Assembly: GCA_016928125.1 (NCBI GenBank)
Contig: JAFGLK010000095.1
Coordinates: 1 to 7,544 of the forward strand
Reading direction: 5' to 3'
DNA from: Anaerolineae bacterium
GTDB lineage: Bacteria; Chloroflexota; Anaerolineae; UBA1429
Length of the DNA: 7,544 nucleotides
Shown: one piece after another, positions 1 through 6,143 of the stretch
Position numbering within the stretch: position 1 is the first letter of the stretch
Layout: each line of letters opens with the position of its first letter
Notes under the pieces: model-generated
Databases searched by the model: none
What the model saw: only the letters and a program-made list of their open reading frames with translations
What the model was told of the DNA's origin: nothing
Made by a program: the position numbers and the translations under genes

Positions 1-31
1 AAATCAAAGAGGACGCCGGCCGGCGTCCTCT
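1..31 (-). terminator. Rho-independent terminator of the VIT/VWA gene
   Basis: Positions 8-31 form a perfect 24-bp palindrome with arms AGAGGACGCCGG and CCGGCGTCCTCT. Read on the minus strand it lies 22 bases past the stop codon of the VIT/VWA gene and is followed by the T-rich tail TTTGATTT at positions 7 to 1. A very stable GC stem followed by a T-rich run is the classical intrinsic terminator layout. The stem has no separate loop, so the central bases must open to form one. The tail is interrupted by GA, so termination may be incomplete. Confidence 0.75.
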
Positions 32-53
32 ATTCGGCTTCGCATGGCCAACC

Positions 54-2393
54 TCAGTCGACCAGGTCATGCCACCAGGCCCTGATGCTGTCCCATAGCC
101 CGGGTGATGGGGTAGGGCTCGGGATCGCGCTCCTCGCGCTGGCTGAAGAGACGCCGGGCTGAGCCGAAGCATCCGGCGATGCCCCCTGTTGCTCGGGCTG
201 GTCCCTCGCATCGGGGAGCGAGTTGTCTGTCTCTGTGATCTCGTAGGCTCGCCCCTCCCAGACCAGAAGCACACGGGGTCCGAGCGCCAGATAGCGTCCC
301 CACTCTGGATAGCGGGCGACCAGCTCAAAGTAACGCCGGCTCCCAAAGGGGATGCGCTCGCTCCTCATCTCGGTCGCATCGTAGGTGGTGTCCGTCCAGA
401 CGCCATCCCGGAGCACAAACGCCCGTTGACCCACCGTACGCACCTGCTCGATCTGGGGTTCGGCGGCGACGTCTGCCTCGCGCAAGGTGTTCTGAGCGAT
501 GCTCTTTTCAACAGCCGCCTCGCCCGAGTAGCTGGGGGCAGCCATAGGCGCTTGAGCACCCCCCTTGCCTGCGCCTGGCGACGCCATGGGGGCTTCCCGC
601 AGCACCAGCTCTCGCTCCGCCATGCGGCGCCGCCCATCCGCCGAAAGGGCCTCGTCGGTGTCGTCCACCAGGAAGGAGGTGTAGGGTGTCACGATGCCAT
701 ACTTCACGCTCAGATCGATGATCTCATCGACGAGCTCGCGCTGGCTTCCGTGCAGCTCGATCTGGCTCATCAGATACCCGATTTTCCGCGTGGCCCACAG
801 CCGCGGGATAAACTCAGCGCCGCCGCGCTCTCGCAAACGGATGTCCTCAAAGGAGAAACGCTCAGGCCCGGCCTCTGAACGAGCCTGCAGCGTCAGGTCG
901 GTGACGCCGCCCTCACGATAGCGCCCCACCAGCACCAGTTGGCTGCCTGCGAATAGGTCGGGCAGCGGATAGGGATAGACCTCTTCGACCTGCGCCTGCC
1001 CCCAATCCAAAGAGAGCCGTGTAAGAACCGGCGTGCTGATCTTCTCATAGAAGCCGGATACTGCCAGGTCGAGATCCTCGCCGGGTCGCACATAGACGCT
1101 GGTTCCGTGGTGCCCCTGCGACATGCGGTCCAAAAGGAGCGTATTCACATCATAGCCCACGCCAAAGGCGAACAGACTCAGCTCCTCGCTCGCCAGATCG
1201 TCCACGCGCGCCAGGATTTTGCCGACCTGACGTTCTCCCTCGGTCGGCAGGCCATCCGTCAGAAAGAGCACCACCTGCGGACGCCCCGCCTCTGTCTGCG
1301 CCAACGTCTCCTCCAGCGCTCGACTGATGTTGGTCGAGCCGCCAGCCTGCATCTCTTTCACAAAAGACTGAGCGCGCGTCGCTGCACTAGCCGGCTGCGG
1401 GCCTCGCGCAAAATGGCGTGTGGCCGTGCTAAAGGCGATGATGTTAAAGCGGTCTTTGACTGACAGGTTGTCGAGCACGTATGTAGCCGCGCGCTTGGCC
1501 TGAGCCAGCTTCTCGCCGCGCATGCTCCCCGACACGTCCAGCACCAGAAAGATGTCGCGTGCCACCACCTCGCGCTCGCCGACCTCCACCGGAGGCGCGG
1601 CCAACAGCAGGAGATAGCCATCCTCGCCCGCCTCTTTGAAACTGATCACGTTGATGGATAGGTCGTCGTCGGCTACTGTGTAATAGAGCGCAAAGTCGCG
1701 ACTCGGCGTCACGTGGCTCTCCTCATAGCCGACGAGTGCATGTCGCTCGTCCTCGCGCGACACGCTCACGTCGTGGCTGGGCGAGTAGATCGCCTTCAGC
1801 GGCTGGCGCGAAGCCACCTTCACCGATACGCTCACCTGCTCCAGAGGCCGTGCGGAGAATCGCTCGGTGTTGAGGGGGTAGAGATACTTGACCAAGCCGG
1901 CCTCTTGGGGCAGCACCTCGCTGTACTCCAGCTCCACGCGCTTCTCCCCGTGGGCCGGGATGGGGTAGATGCGCGCCCGGAAGGCGTTGCGCCCCACATA
2001 CTCGAGCAGAGCCGGGTCGCGCCGTTCCCGCACGATGCGCTCGTAAATCTCTTGCGCGCGCTCTCGCTCAAGCACTTCGGCCTCCAGGCGCTGCCCGTCG
2101 ACCCACATGGCAAAGGCCGAGATGCTGGCGCCTTCGGGCAGTGGAAAGATGTACTCGCCCTCGATCTCATAGCCGAGCTCGTTCACAAAGACCTGATCCA
2201 CCCGCGTGGTGGCCACCTGGTTCTCAATCTCGACGGAGACATGATGGTACTTGATGGTCAGTTCGTGCAGTGAGGGCATGGGTCGCCCTGGTGGCGGAAT
2301 TGGCACGATGATGCCGTCCGCTGAGGCGGAAAGCGCTAGACCCAAGAAGATCAGGGCACCCACTAGAGAAGTAAGAAAGAACCGCTTGCTCAT
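54..2393 (-). CDS. Secreted VIT and von Willebrand factor A domain protein
   Basis: The product is 779 residues. It begins with a signal peptide: a basic N-terminus, a hydrophobic core at about 6-21, and an Ala-X-Ala-type cleavage site near A25. A proline-rich stretch follows (31-40). Residues about 41-170 are a VIT (vault/inter-alpha-trypsin inhibitor) domain, including the family-typical stretch ERERAQEIYE and the segment NAFRARIYPIPAHGEKRVEL. A VWA domain spans about 279-455 with a complete metal-ion-dependent adhesion site: DVSGS at 286-290, T354 in GGSTN, and D380 in LFLTDG. The conserved segment VKYGIVTPYTSFLV sits at 563-576. A small domain at about 657-720 (RDGVW) and a Pro/Ser/Gln-rich linker lead to a Trp-rich C-terminal segment (765-779). 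There is no LPXTG signal and no C-terminal membrane helix. The ATG is supported by GGGAG seven bases upstream. The protein is probably an extracytoplasmic adhesion or scaffold protein that binds a ligand through the metal site; the ligand is unknown. Confidence 0.93.
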   Translation of the reverse strand: MSKRFFLTSLVGALIFLGLALSASADGIIVPIPPPGRPMPSLHELTIKYHHVSVEIENQVATTRVDQVFVNELGYEIEGEYIFPLPEGASISAFAMWVDGQRLEAEVLERERAQEIYERIVRERRDPALLEYVGRNAFRARIYPIPAHGEKRVELEYSEVLPQEAGLVKYLYPLNTERFSARPLEQVSVSVKVASRQPLKAIYSPSHDVSVSREDERHALVGYEESHVTPSRDFALYYTVADDDLSINVISFKEAGEDGYLLLLAAPPVEVGEREVVARDIFLVLDVSGSMRGEKLAQAKRAATYVLDNLSVKDRFNIIAFSTATRHFARGPQPASAATRAQSFVKEMQAGGSTNISRALEETLAQTEAGRPQVVLFLTDGLPTEGERQVGKILARVDDLASEELSLFAFGVGYDVNTLLLDRMSQGHHGTSVYVRPGEDLDLAVSGFYEKISTPVLTRLSLDWGQAQVEEVYPYPLPDLFAGSQLVLVGRYREGGVTDLTLQARSEAGPERFSFEDIRLRERGGAEFIPRLWATRKIGYLMSQIELHGSQRELVDEIIDLSVKYGIVTPYTSFLVDDTDEALSADGRRRMAERELVLREAPMASPGAGKGGAQAPMAAPSYSGEAAVEKSIAQNTLREADVAAEPQIEQVRTVGQRAFVLRDGVWTDTTYDATEMRSERIPFGSRRYFELVARYPEWGRYLALGPRVLLVWEGRAYEITETDNSLPDARDQPEQQGASPDASAQPGVSSASARSAIPSPTPSPGLWDSIRAWWHDLVD

Positions 2394-2400
2394 GTTCGTT

Positions 2401-2405
2401 CTCCC
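2401..2405 (-). promoter_or_regulatory. Ribosome binding site of the VIT/VWA gene
   Basis: On the minus strand, GGGAG lies seven bases before the ATG at 2393-2391. It fixes the start in front of the signal peptide. I could not identify a convincing -35/-10 pair for this gene in the divergent gap 2394-2509. Confidence 0.6.
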
Positions 2406-2475
2406 AACGATCGGCCGGTCACTCTATCTCGTGGACGATGGCGGCGCAGCAAAGGTTCCGCCGCTCGACTGGCTC

Positions 2476-2503
2476 TTGCAGGGCAGGTTGAGTCGGCTAT
2501 ACT
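2476..2503 (+). promoter_or_regulatory. Promoter of the PIG-L gene, apparently leaderless
   Basis: A good -10 hexamer, TATACT, lies at 2498-2503. A weak -35, TTGCAG, lies at 2476-2481 with a 16-base spacer. The ATG of the PIG-L gene starts at 2510, only six bases after the -10 element, which is where transcription itself should begin. The bases between carry no Shine-Dalgarno sequence. The mRNA would therefore start at or next to the A of the ATG. Confidence 0.6.
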
Positions 2504-2509
2504 GGTCCC

Positions 2510-3358
2510 ATGCAAGCTCGGCGGCATCAACACATCTATCTCTCACCCCACCTGGACGACGTCGTGCTCTCTTGCGGCGGCGCTCTTCATGCCCAAACGC
2601 GCGCGGGCGAGCGCGCACTGGTGGCGACCTTTTTCGCCGCCTCGCCTCAGGACGACGAGGCGACCGCCTTTGCCCGCGAGCTCAAGGCGCGCTGGGGCAG
2701 CGGGCCCGATCCGGTTGCGCTCCGCCGTGCGGAGGATCTGGCCGCGCTGCGCGTGCTGGCGGTGGATGGGCTCCATCTGCCCTATGCCGACTGCGTCTAT
2801 CGGCACGACCCGTCGACAGGAGAGGCTTACTATCCCGACGAGCCATCCATCTTTGGTGCGATTCATCGCGCTGAGAGCGGTTGGGATCGAGATCTGACCG
2901 CCGCGTTCCTCGATGCAGTGGGCGACCTGAGCGGCGCGACGATCTACGCCCCACTGGGCGCTGGGCATCATGTAGATCACTTGCTGGTGCAGAGAGTGGG
3001 ATTCGCGCTGCTCCTTGAAGGACAACGGGTGCTCTTTTACGAGGACTATCCCTATGCCGATAGTCCTGAGGTCCTGCGCGCCGCTCTTCAAATCCTGCCC
3101 GGCGAGTGCTGGAGTCGGGAGCGGCGAGGGCTCCGTGAGGAGAATCTGCAGGCCAAGATAGACGCGGTAGCCTGCTACGCCTCGCAGATCAATACTTTCT
3201 GGAAGGACGCTCAGGGGCGCGCTGACCTGGCCGCCATGCGTTGCGCACTGCGTGCCTATGCGCGTGTCGATTCACGGGACGGCTATGCCGAGCGGCTCTG
3301 GAGGCTAGCGCCTGGCTGTGCGGCCGAGCTGCGCTCTTCTTCCGATCCATCCCACTGA
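2510..3358 (+). CDS. PIG-L family (LmbE-like) deacetylase
   Basis: This 282-residue cytoplasmic protein belongs to the PIG-L/LmbE family of zinc-dependent N-deacetylases. Family members remove acetyl groups from N-acetylglucosamine-type sugars, as in mycothiol, bacillithiol and GPI-anchor synthesis. The first motif, SPHLDDVVLSCGG, supplies H14 and D17 as expected zinc ligands and D16 as the expected general base. The second motif, HHVDH (153-157), supplies the third ligand, H157. There is no signal peptide or membrane segment. The ATG at 2510 begins just before the first catalytic strand, so little N-terminal sequence could be missing. No Shine-Dalgarno is present, and a -10 element lies directly upstream. 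The gene leads a run of three genes and is followed after 13 bases by the Lit-like gene. The true substrate cannot be read from the sequence; a glycan, a thiol precursor or an antibiotic-like sugar is possible. Confidence 0.9.
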   Translation: MQARRHQHIYLSPHLDDVVLSCGGALHAQTRAGERALVATFFAASPQDDEATAFARELKARWGSGPDPVALRRAEDLAALRVLAVDGLHLPYADCVYRHDPSTGEAYYPDEPSIFGAIHRAESGWDRDLTAAFLDAVGDLSGATIYAPLGAGHHVDHLLVQRVGFALLLEGQRVLFYEDYPYADSPEVLRAALQILPGECWSRERRGLREENLQAKIDAVACYASQINTFWKDAQGRADLAAMRCALRAYARVDSRDGYAERLWRLAPGCAAELRSSSDPSH

Positions 3359-3362
3359 GAGG
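3357..3362 (+). promoter_or_regulatory. Ribosome binding site that decides the start of the Lit-like gene
   Basis: GAGAGG overlaps the TGA stop of the PIG-L gene and lies nine bases before the ATG at 3372. This favours that ATG over the in-frame GTG at 3318, which lies inside the PIG-L gene and would add 18 non-hydrophobic residues in front of the first membrane helix. Confidence 0.65.
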
Positions 3363-3371
3363 CGAACGACA

Positions 3372-4058
3372 ATGCAGACCCCCGCCTGGTTGACGAACGT
3401 GGCTCAGATCGCGCTGATCCTGGCCATCCCGATTCTGCTGGTGGCGACGCCCCTGTATATCTATATCTCGCCCGCCTTTGTGCGGCACGAATACCGGCTG
3501 CGGCACATCCCGCCCTCGGAGCGCTTTGATCCGCAGGAACGCTTGAGAATCTCGGACCCGATTCTGCGCTATTTGCGCGGGCGCATCGGTGTTGAGGAGA
3601 TGGCCTCTACCCGCACCGACGACGGGCAGATCGCTCTGCTCCCTGAGGAGGTGCAGCATCTCGTGGACGTCAAGCGGGTCACCGATGGCTTTTTCGTCGC
3701 CCAGCAGGTCTCCTTGGCGCTGGGCGTGCTGGCCCTGGCGGCTCTGTGGCTCTCTCCCCGGCGGGCGCTGATCCCCGCTGCCTTCCGGCAGGGCGTCTGG
3801 CTCACCGGCGGTCTCATCGTGTTTATCTTGGTTTTTGCGTTAGTCGATTTTAATTTGTTTTTCACCCGTTTCCACCAGATCTTTTTCCCGGCTGGGAGCT
3901 GGGTCTTCTATGCGGATGACACCCTCATCCAGCTCTATCCCCTGCCCTTCTGGGTGGACGCCGTTTGGAAGGTCGCCGTGACCATCCTGGCCGAGGCAGG
4001 GCTCTTGCTTCTCGCGGCGCGATGGTTGCGTCATAGCGGCTGGCTGGAGGCAGGCTGA
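3372..4058 (+). CDS. Lit-like integral membrane protein (DUF1461/TIGR01906 family)
   Basis: The product is 228 residues with four predicted membrane helices at about 9-32, 106-127, 142-161 and 196-217. A large loop of about 70 residues, probably outside the cytoplasm, lies between helices 1 and 2. Family signatures are clear: EEVQHLVDVK (92-101), FFTRFHQIFF (163-172) and the motif around GSWVFYADDTLIQLYP (175-190) followed by FW. This family includes Lit, the lipoprotein intramolecular transacylase of Gram-positive bacteria, which moves an acyl chain from the diacylglyceryl group to the lipoprotein N-terminus. H96 and H168 stand in the two conserved His motifs and are the likely active-site residues. 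The start at 3372 is supported by GAGAGG nine bases upstream. The gene sits 13 bases after the deacetylase gene and 3 bases before the HD gene, so co-transcription is very likely. The family assignment is strong; Lit activity in this organism is inferred. Confidence 0.82.
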   Translation: MQTPAWLTNVAQIALILAIPILLVATPLYIYISPAFVRHEYRLRHIPPSERFDPQERLRISDPILRYLRGRIGVEEMASTRTDDGQIALLPEEVQHLVDVKRVTDGFFVAQQVSLALGVLALAALWLSPRRALIPAAFRQGVWLTGGLIVFILVFALVDFNLFFTRFHQIFFPAGSWVFYADDTLIQLYPLPFWVDAVWKVAVTILAEAGLLLLAARWLRHSGWLEAG

Positions 4059-4061
4059 GCG

Positions 4062-4700
4062 ATGATTGACCCAGAGACAGCCCGACGCTACTACGAGGAG
4101 CACGATTCGGCCCATGGCTTTGACCATGTGCTGCGCGTATGGCGACTCGCCAGACGGATCGGTCGCGAGGAAGGCGCCGATATGGGGATTCTGCAGGCGG
4201 CCGTGCTGTTGCACGACGTCGGTCGGGCAGAGCAGATGCGCACGGGCGCCTGCCACGCGGCCGTTGGCGCCAGGAGAGCGCGAGAGATCCTGAAGGGCCA
4301 CCCGCGCGAGAGGGTCGAGCGCGTGGCCCAGGCCATCGCCGAGCATCGCTTTCGCGGCTCGCGAGGCCCATCATCGTTGGAGGCGCGCGTCCTCTACGAT
4401 GCGGACAAGCTGGACGCCATCGGAGCCATCGGGGTTGCCCGGGCGTACGCTATCGCGGGCGCCACTGGTCAACATCTCTGGGCATCTGTGTCGCCGGAAT
4501 ACGCAAACCGCCCTCCCACCGAGGGAGAGGGCGATCTTGTCTCAGGTATGCACACGCCTGTGCACGAATTCCGGTTCAAGCTGATCAAGCTCAAGGAGCT
4601 GATGTTCACAAGCGCAGGCCAGACTCTGGCTGAGGAGCGCCATCGCTACATGCTCGGATTCTTCGAGCGCCTGGAAGACGAGGTCGCGGGGGAGCTCTAG
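4062..4700 (+). CDS. HD-domain phosphohydrolase (YedJ/YpgQ-like)
   Basis: This 212-residue soluble protein carries the HD-superfamily metal site: H22 in GFDHV, H51-D52 in LLHDVGR, and D115 in YDADKLDAIGAIG. The DADKLDAIGAIG block and the later segment around HTPVHEFRFKLIKLKELM are typical of the uncharacterised YedJ/YpgQ group of HD hydrolases. Related proteins hydrolyse phosphate bonds, reportedly of nucleotides, using Mn or other divalent metal ions; the substrate here is unknown. The ATG lies three bases after the stop of the Lit-like gene. GGAGG at 4046-4050 is eleven bases upstream, slightly long but usable. It is the last gene of the three-gene plus-strand run. Its TAG stop overlaps the stop of the convergent Rrf2 gene, and no terminator separates the two. 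Confidence 0.88.
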   Translation: MIDPETARRYYEEHDSAHGFDHVLRVWRLARRIGREEGADMGILQAAVLLHDVGRAEQMRTGACHAAVGARRAREILKGHPRERVERVAQAIAEHRFRGSRGPSSLEARVLYDADKLDAIGAIGVARAYAIAGATGQHLWASVSPEYANRPPTEGEGDLVSGMHTPVHEFRFKLIKLKELMFTSAGQTLAEERHRYMLGFFERLEDEVAGEL

Positions 4701-5140
4701 CTGCTGCCGGTCGCTTGGGCCTGCTTTGTGCGCTCCTTTTGGGCGAGCTCGTCGAATGTGGTCTCAGCGAGGATCTGGCGTGTCGCGTCTGTGATGCGAC
4801 GCCAAACGTCACGCACGGGACAATGATCGTCAAACGGACAATCGCTGACGATGTCATCCTGCACGCAGGCCACCGGCTCGATGGGGCCCTCCAAGGCGAT
4901 GATGGCCTCCTCCAGCGTGATCCGCTCCGGCGGCCGGGCCAGCATGTGACCTCCCTGAGGCCCACGTCGACTCCGGATCAGGCCGGCCTTGCGCAACGTG
5001 ATCAGCAACTGGTAGAGATAGTTCTCGGGGATCTGGCGCGCGTTGGCAATGTCAGTGCTCTGAATATAGCCTTCACCCAGACGGTGAGTGAGTTCCAACA
5101 AGGCCCGAATGCCGTATTCGCCTTTGGTCGAGATCTTCAT
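4697..5140 (-). CDS. Rrf2-family transcriptional regulator, likely Fe-S binding
   Basis: The product is 147 residues, the normal length for the Rrf2 family (IscR, NsrR, RirA, CymR). It has the typical start MKISTKGEYGIRALLEL. A winged helix-turn-helix covers about 26-75, with the recognition region ARQIPENYLYQLL and the wing RGPQGGHMLARPPE. The C-terminal half has three cysteines, C92, C101 and C107, in a C-X8-C-X5-C pattern. They sit where the cluster-binding regulators of the family hold an iron-sulphur cluster, so redox, iron or nitric-oxide sensing is likely. AGGTG lies five bases before the ATG. The promoter has perfect hexamers and an inverted repeat at the start site, which suggests autoregulation. 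The gene is divergent from the TtcA-like gene, which may also be a target. The exact signal cannot be told from the sequence. Confidence 0.93.
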   Translation of the reverse strand: MKISTKGEYGIRALLELTHRLGEGYIQSTDIANARQIPENYLYQLLITLRKAGLIRSRRGPQGGHMLARPPERITLEEAIIALEGPIEPVACVQDDIVSDCPFDDHCPVRDVWRRITDATRQILAETTFDELAQKERTKQAQATGSS

Positions 5141-5170
5141 AGCTGCACCTAGGGTATTTTGGTTATCAGA

Positions 5171-5192
5171 TGTAGTATATCAACTTACTACA
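5171..5192. promoter_or_regulatory. Inverted repeat, candidate Rrf2 operator
   Basis: The arms TGTAGTA (5171-5177) and TACTACA (5186-5192) are a perfect 7-bp inverted repeat with an 8-base AT-rich centre. The site touches the -10 hexamer of the Rrf2 promoter and covers the predicted start site and the first bases of the leader. Its size, symmetry and position match operators of dimeric Rrf2 regulators that block their own promoter. Binding by this Rrf2 protein is inferred. Confidence 0.65.
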
Positions 5193-5220
5193 ATTATAGC
5201 AGATGGCGCGCCTGTGTCAA
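5193..5220 (-). promoter_or_regulatory. Consensus sigma70 promoter of the Rrf2 gene
   Basis: On the minus strand, TTGACA (5220-5215) and TATAAT (5198-5193) are both perfect consensus hexamers, separated by 16 bases. The bases TGC directly before TATAAT form an extended -10 element. The predicted start site is near 5186, giving a leader of about 45 bases. An intrinsically strong promoter of this kind usually needs a repressor, which fits the adjacent inverted repeat. Confidence 0.85.
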
Positions 5221-5267
5221 GCCTTTGTAACTTGGGCCTGCCCGCAGCTATGCAGGTGTTGTCACGA

Positions 5268-5296
5268 TTGCGATGGCGTGCCCTTCATGCTATGAT
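5268..5296 (+). promoter_or_regulatory. Promoter of the ttcA-like gene, apparently leaderless
   Basis: TTGCGA (5268-5273) and TATGAT (5291-5296) are separated by 17 bases, an ideal spacing with four and five matches to the consensus. The ATG at 5305 lies eight bases after the -10 element, so transcription should start at or within two bases of the ATG. No Shine-Dalgarno is present between them. Confidence 0.68.
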
Positions 5297-5304
5297 GTGC
5301 GCCT

Positions 5305-6132
5305 ATGGGAACCGTAACGCCAGGCCAAAAAGATCGGGCTGACAGACTGGCTCACTATCTTCTCAGATCGGTGAACAAGGCTATCCGTCGGTACCGTATG
5401 CTCAATGATGGCGATAGCGTGCTGGTGGCCGTTTCTGGCGGCAAGGATAGCATGACGCTGCTGGATCTACTCCACCGGCGGCGACGCTGGGCTCGAGAGC
5501 ACTATGCTCTGTATGCTTGCCACGTCCAGAGCGACTATCGCTGCGGGCGCCATGTGCCTGTCGAGTGGCTGGCCGATTGGTGTGGCGCGCGCGAGATCCC
5601 GCTCGTCGTGCGTCGGATCCAGGTGGCTGACGAACTGGCCCAAATGGAGGGTCCTGCCTGCTGGCGCTGCGCGCGCAATCGACGCCGGGCTCTCTTCGAG
5701 CTGGCCGACGAATTGGGCTGCAACAAGGTGGCTTTTGGTCATCATGCGGACGATATCGCAGAAACGACCTTGATGAATCTCTTTTACGCGGGCCGACTGG
5801 ATCGTATGGAGCCCAAGGTGCGGTTCTTTGAGGGACGCCTGGTTCTCATTCGTCCGCTGGCGTTGGTGGAAGAGCGTGACATCGTGCCCTTCGCACAGGC
5901 CAGCGGCTATCCTCTGGATGGCGAGCCCTGCCCAGATGGCCTCGAATCGAGGCGTGCGCGAATCAAGGAGCTCCTGCGGAACCTGAGTGGCGACGCCCGT
6001 CATGTCAAGCGTTCGATCTTTGCCGCGGTGGAGCGCTATCATCGCGCGTTGGGCACCGGGCCATATGGGGACGCCGAAGGTGAGTTCGATGCAGAAGCCG
6101 AATGGGATATGGCTTTGCCAGCCCGAAGCTGA
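5305..6132 (+). CDS. ttcA: TtcA-family PP-loop tRNA 2-thiocytidine synthetase-like protein
   Basis: The product is 275 residues and resembles TtcA, which adenylates and thiolates cytidine 32 of certain tRNAs with the help of an Fe-S cluster. The PP-loop ATP site SGGKDS is at 44-49. CWRC at 119-122 gives the CXXC pair, followed by ARNRRRALFELADELG and the family block FGHHADDIAETTLMNLFYAG (144-163). The third expected cluster cysteine is C209 in GEPCPDG. E. coli TtcA has a second Cys close to this site; here there is one, which is still enough for a three-Cys cluster site. The tail after about 250 is acidic and low in complexity. The gene starts from an apparently leaderless promoter, is divergent from the Fe-S type Rrf2 regulator, and is followed after 11 bases by the pyruvate-kinase-domain gene. 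It could be a paralogue acting on another RNA or small molecule, since the PP-loop family is broad. Confidence 0.85.
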   Translation: MGTVTPGQKDRADRLAHYLLRSVNKAIRRYRMLNDGDSVLVAVSGGKDSMTLLDLLHRRRRWAREHYALYACHVQSDYRCGRHVPVEWLADWCGAREIPLVVRRIQVADELAQMEGPACWRCARNRRRALFELADELGCNKVAFGHHADDIAETTLMNLFYAGRLDRMEPKVRFFEGRLVLIRPLALVEERDIVPFAQASGYPLDGEPCPDGLESRRARIKELLRNLSGDARHVKRSIFAAVERYHRALGTGPYGDAEGEFDAEAEWDMALPARS

Positions 6133-6138
6133 AAGAGG
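6133..6138 (+). promoter_or_regulatory. Ribosome binding site that decides a GTG start
   Basis: AAGAGG begins right after the ttcA-like stop codon and lies five bases before the in-frame GTG at 6144. It makes GTG the better start than the in-frame ATG at 6102, which lies inside the ttcA-like gene. Confidence 0.65.
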
Positions 6139-6143
6139 TATGG

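Noticed and set aside
189..878. 229-codon plus-strand open frame inside the VIT/VWA gene
   Set aside because: It is antisense to a well-supported coding sequence, and its translation is low-complexity with no known motif.
1713..2273. 186-codon plus-strand open frame opposite the VIT domain
   Set aside because: It is a shadow of the VIT-encoding region, with no ribosome site and no domain pattern.
2394..2509. Minus-strand promoter for the VIT/VWA gene in the divergent gap
   Set aside because: Only weak matches (a TTGCTG and a GATAGA-like element at poor spacing) were found, too little to report.
3318..3371. Earlier GTG start for the Lit-like gene
   Set aside because: It lies inside the PIG-L gene and adds residues not expected before the first helix; the ATG at 3372 has a proper ribosome site.
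6102..6143. Earlier ATG start for the pyruvate-kinase-domain gene
   Set aside because: It overlaps the ttcA-like gene by 31 bases and lacks a ribosome site; GTG at 6144 has AAGAGG at the right distance and fits the family's N-terminus.
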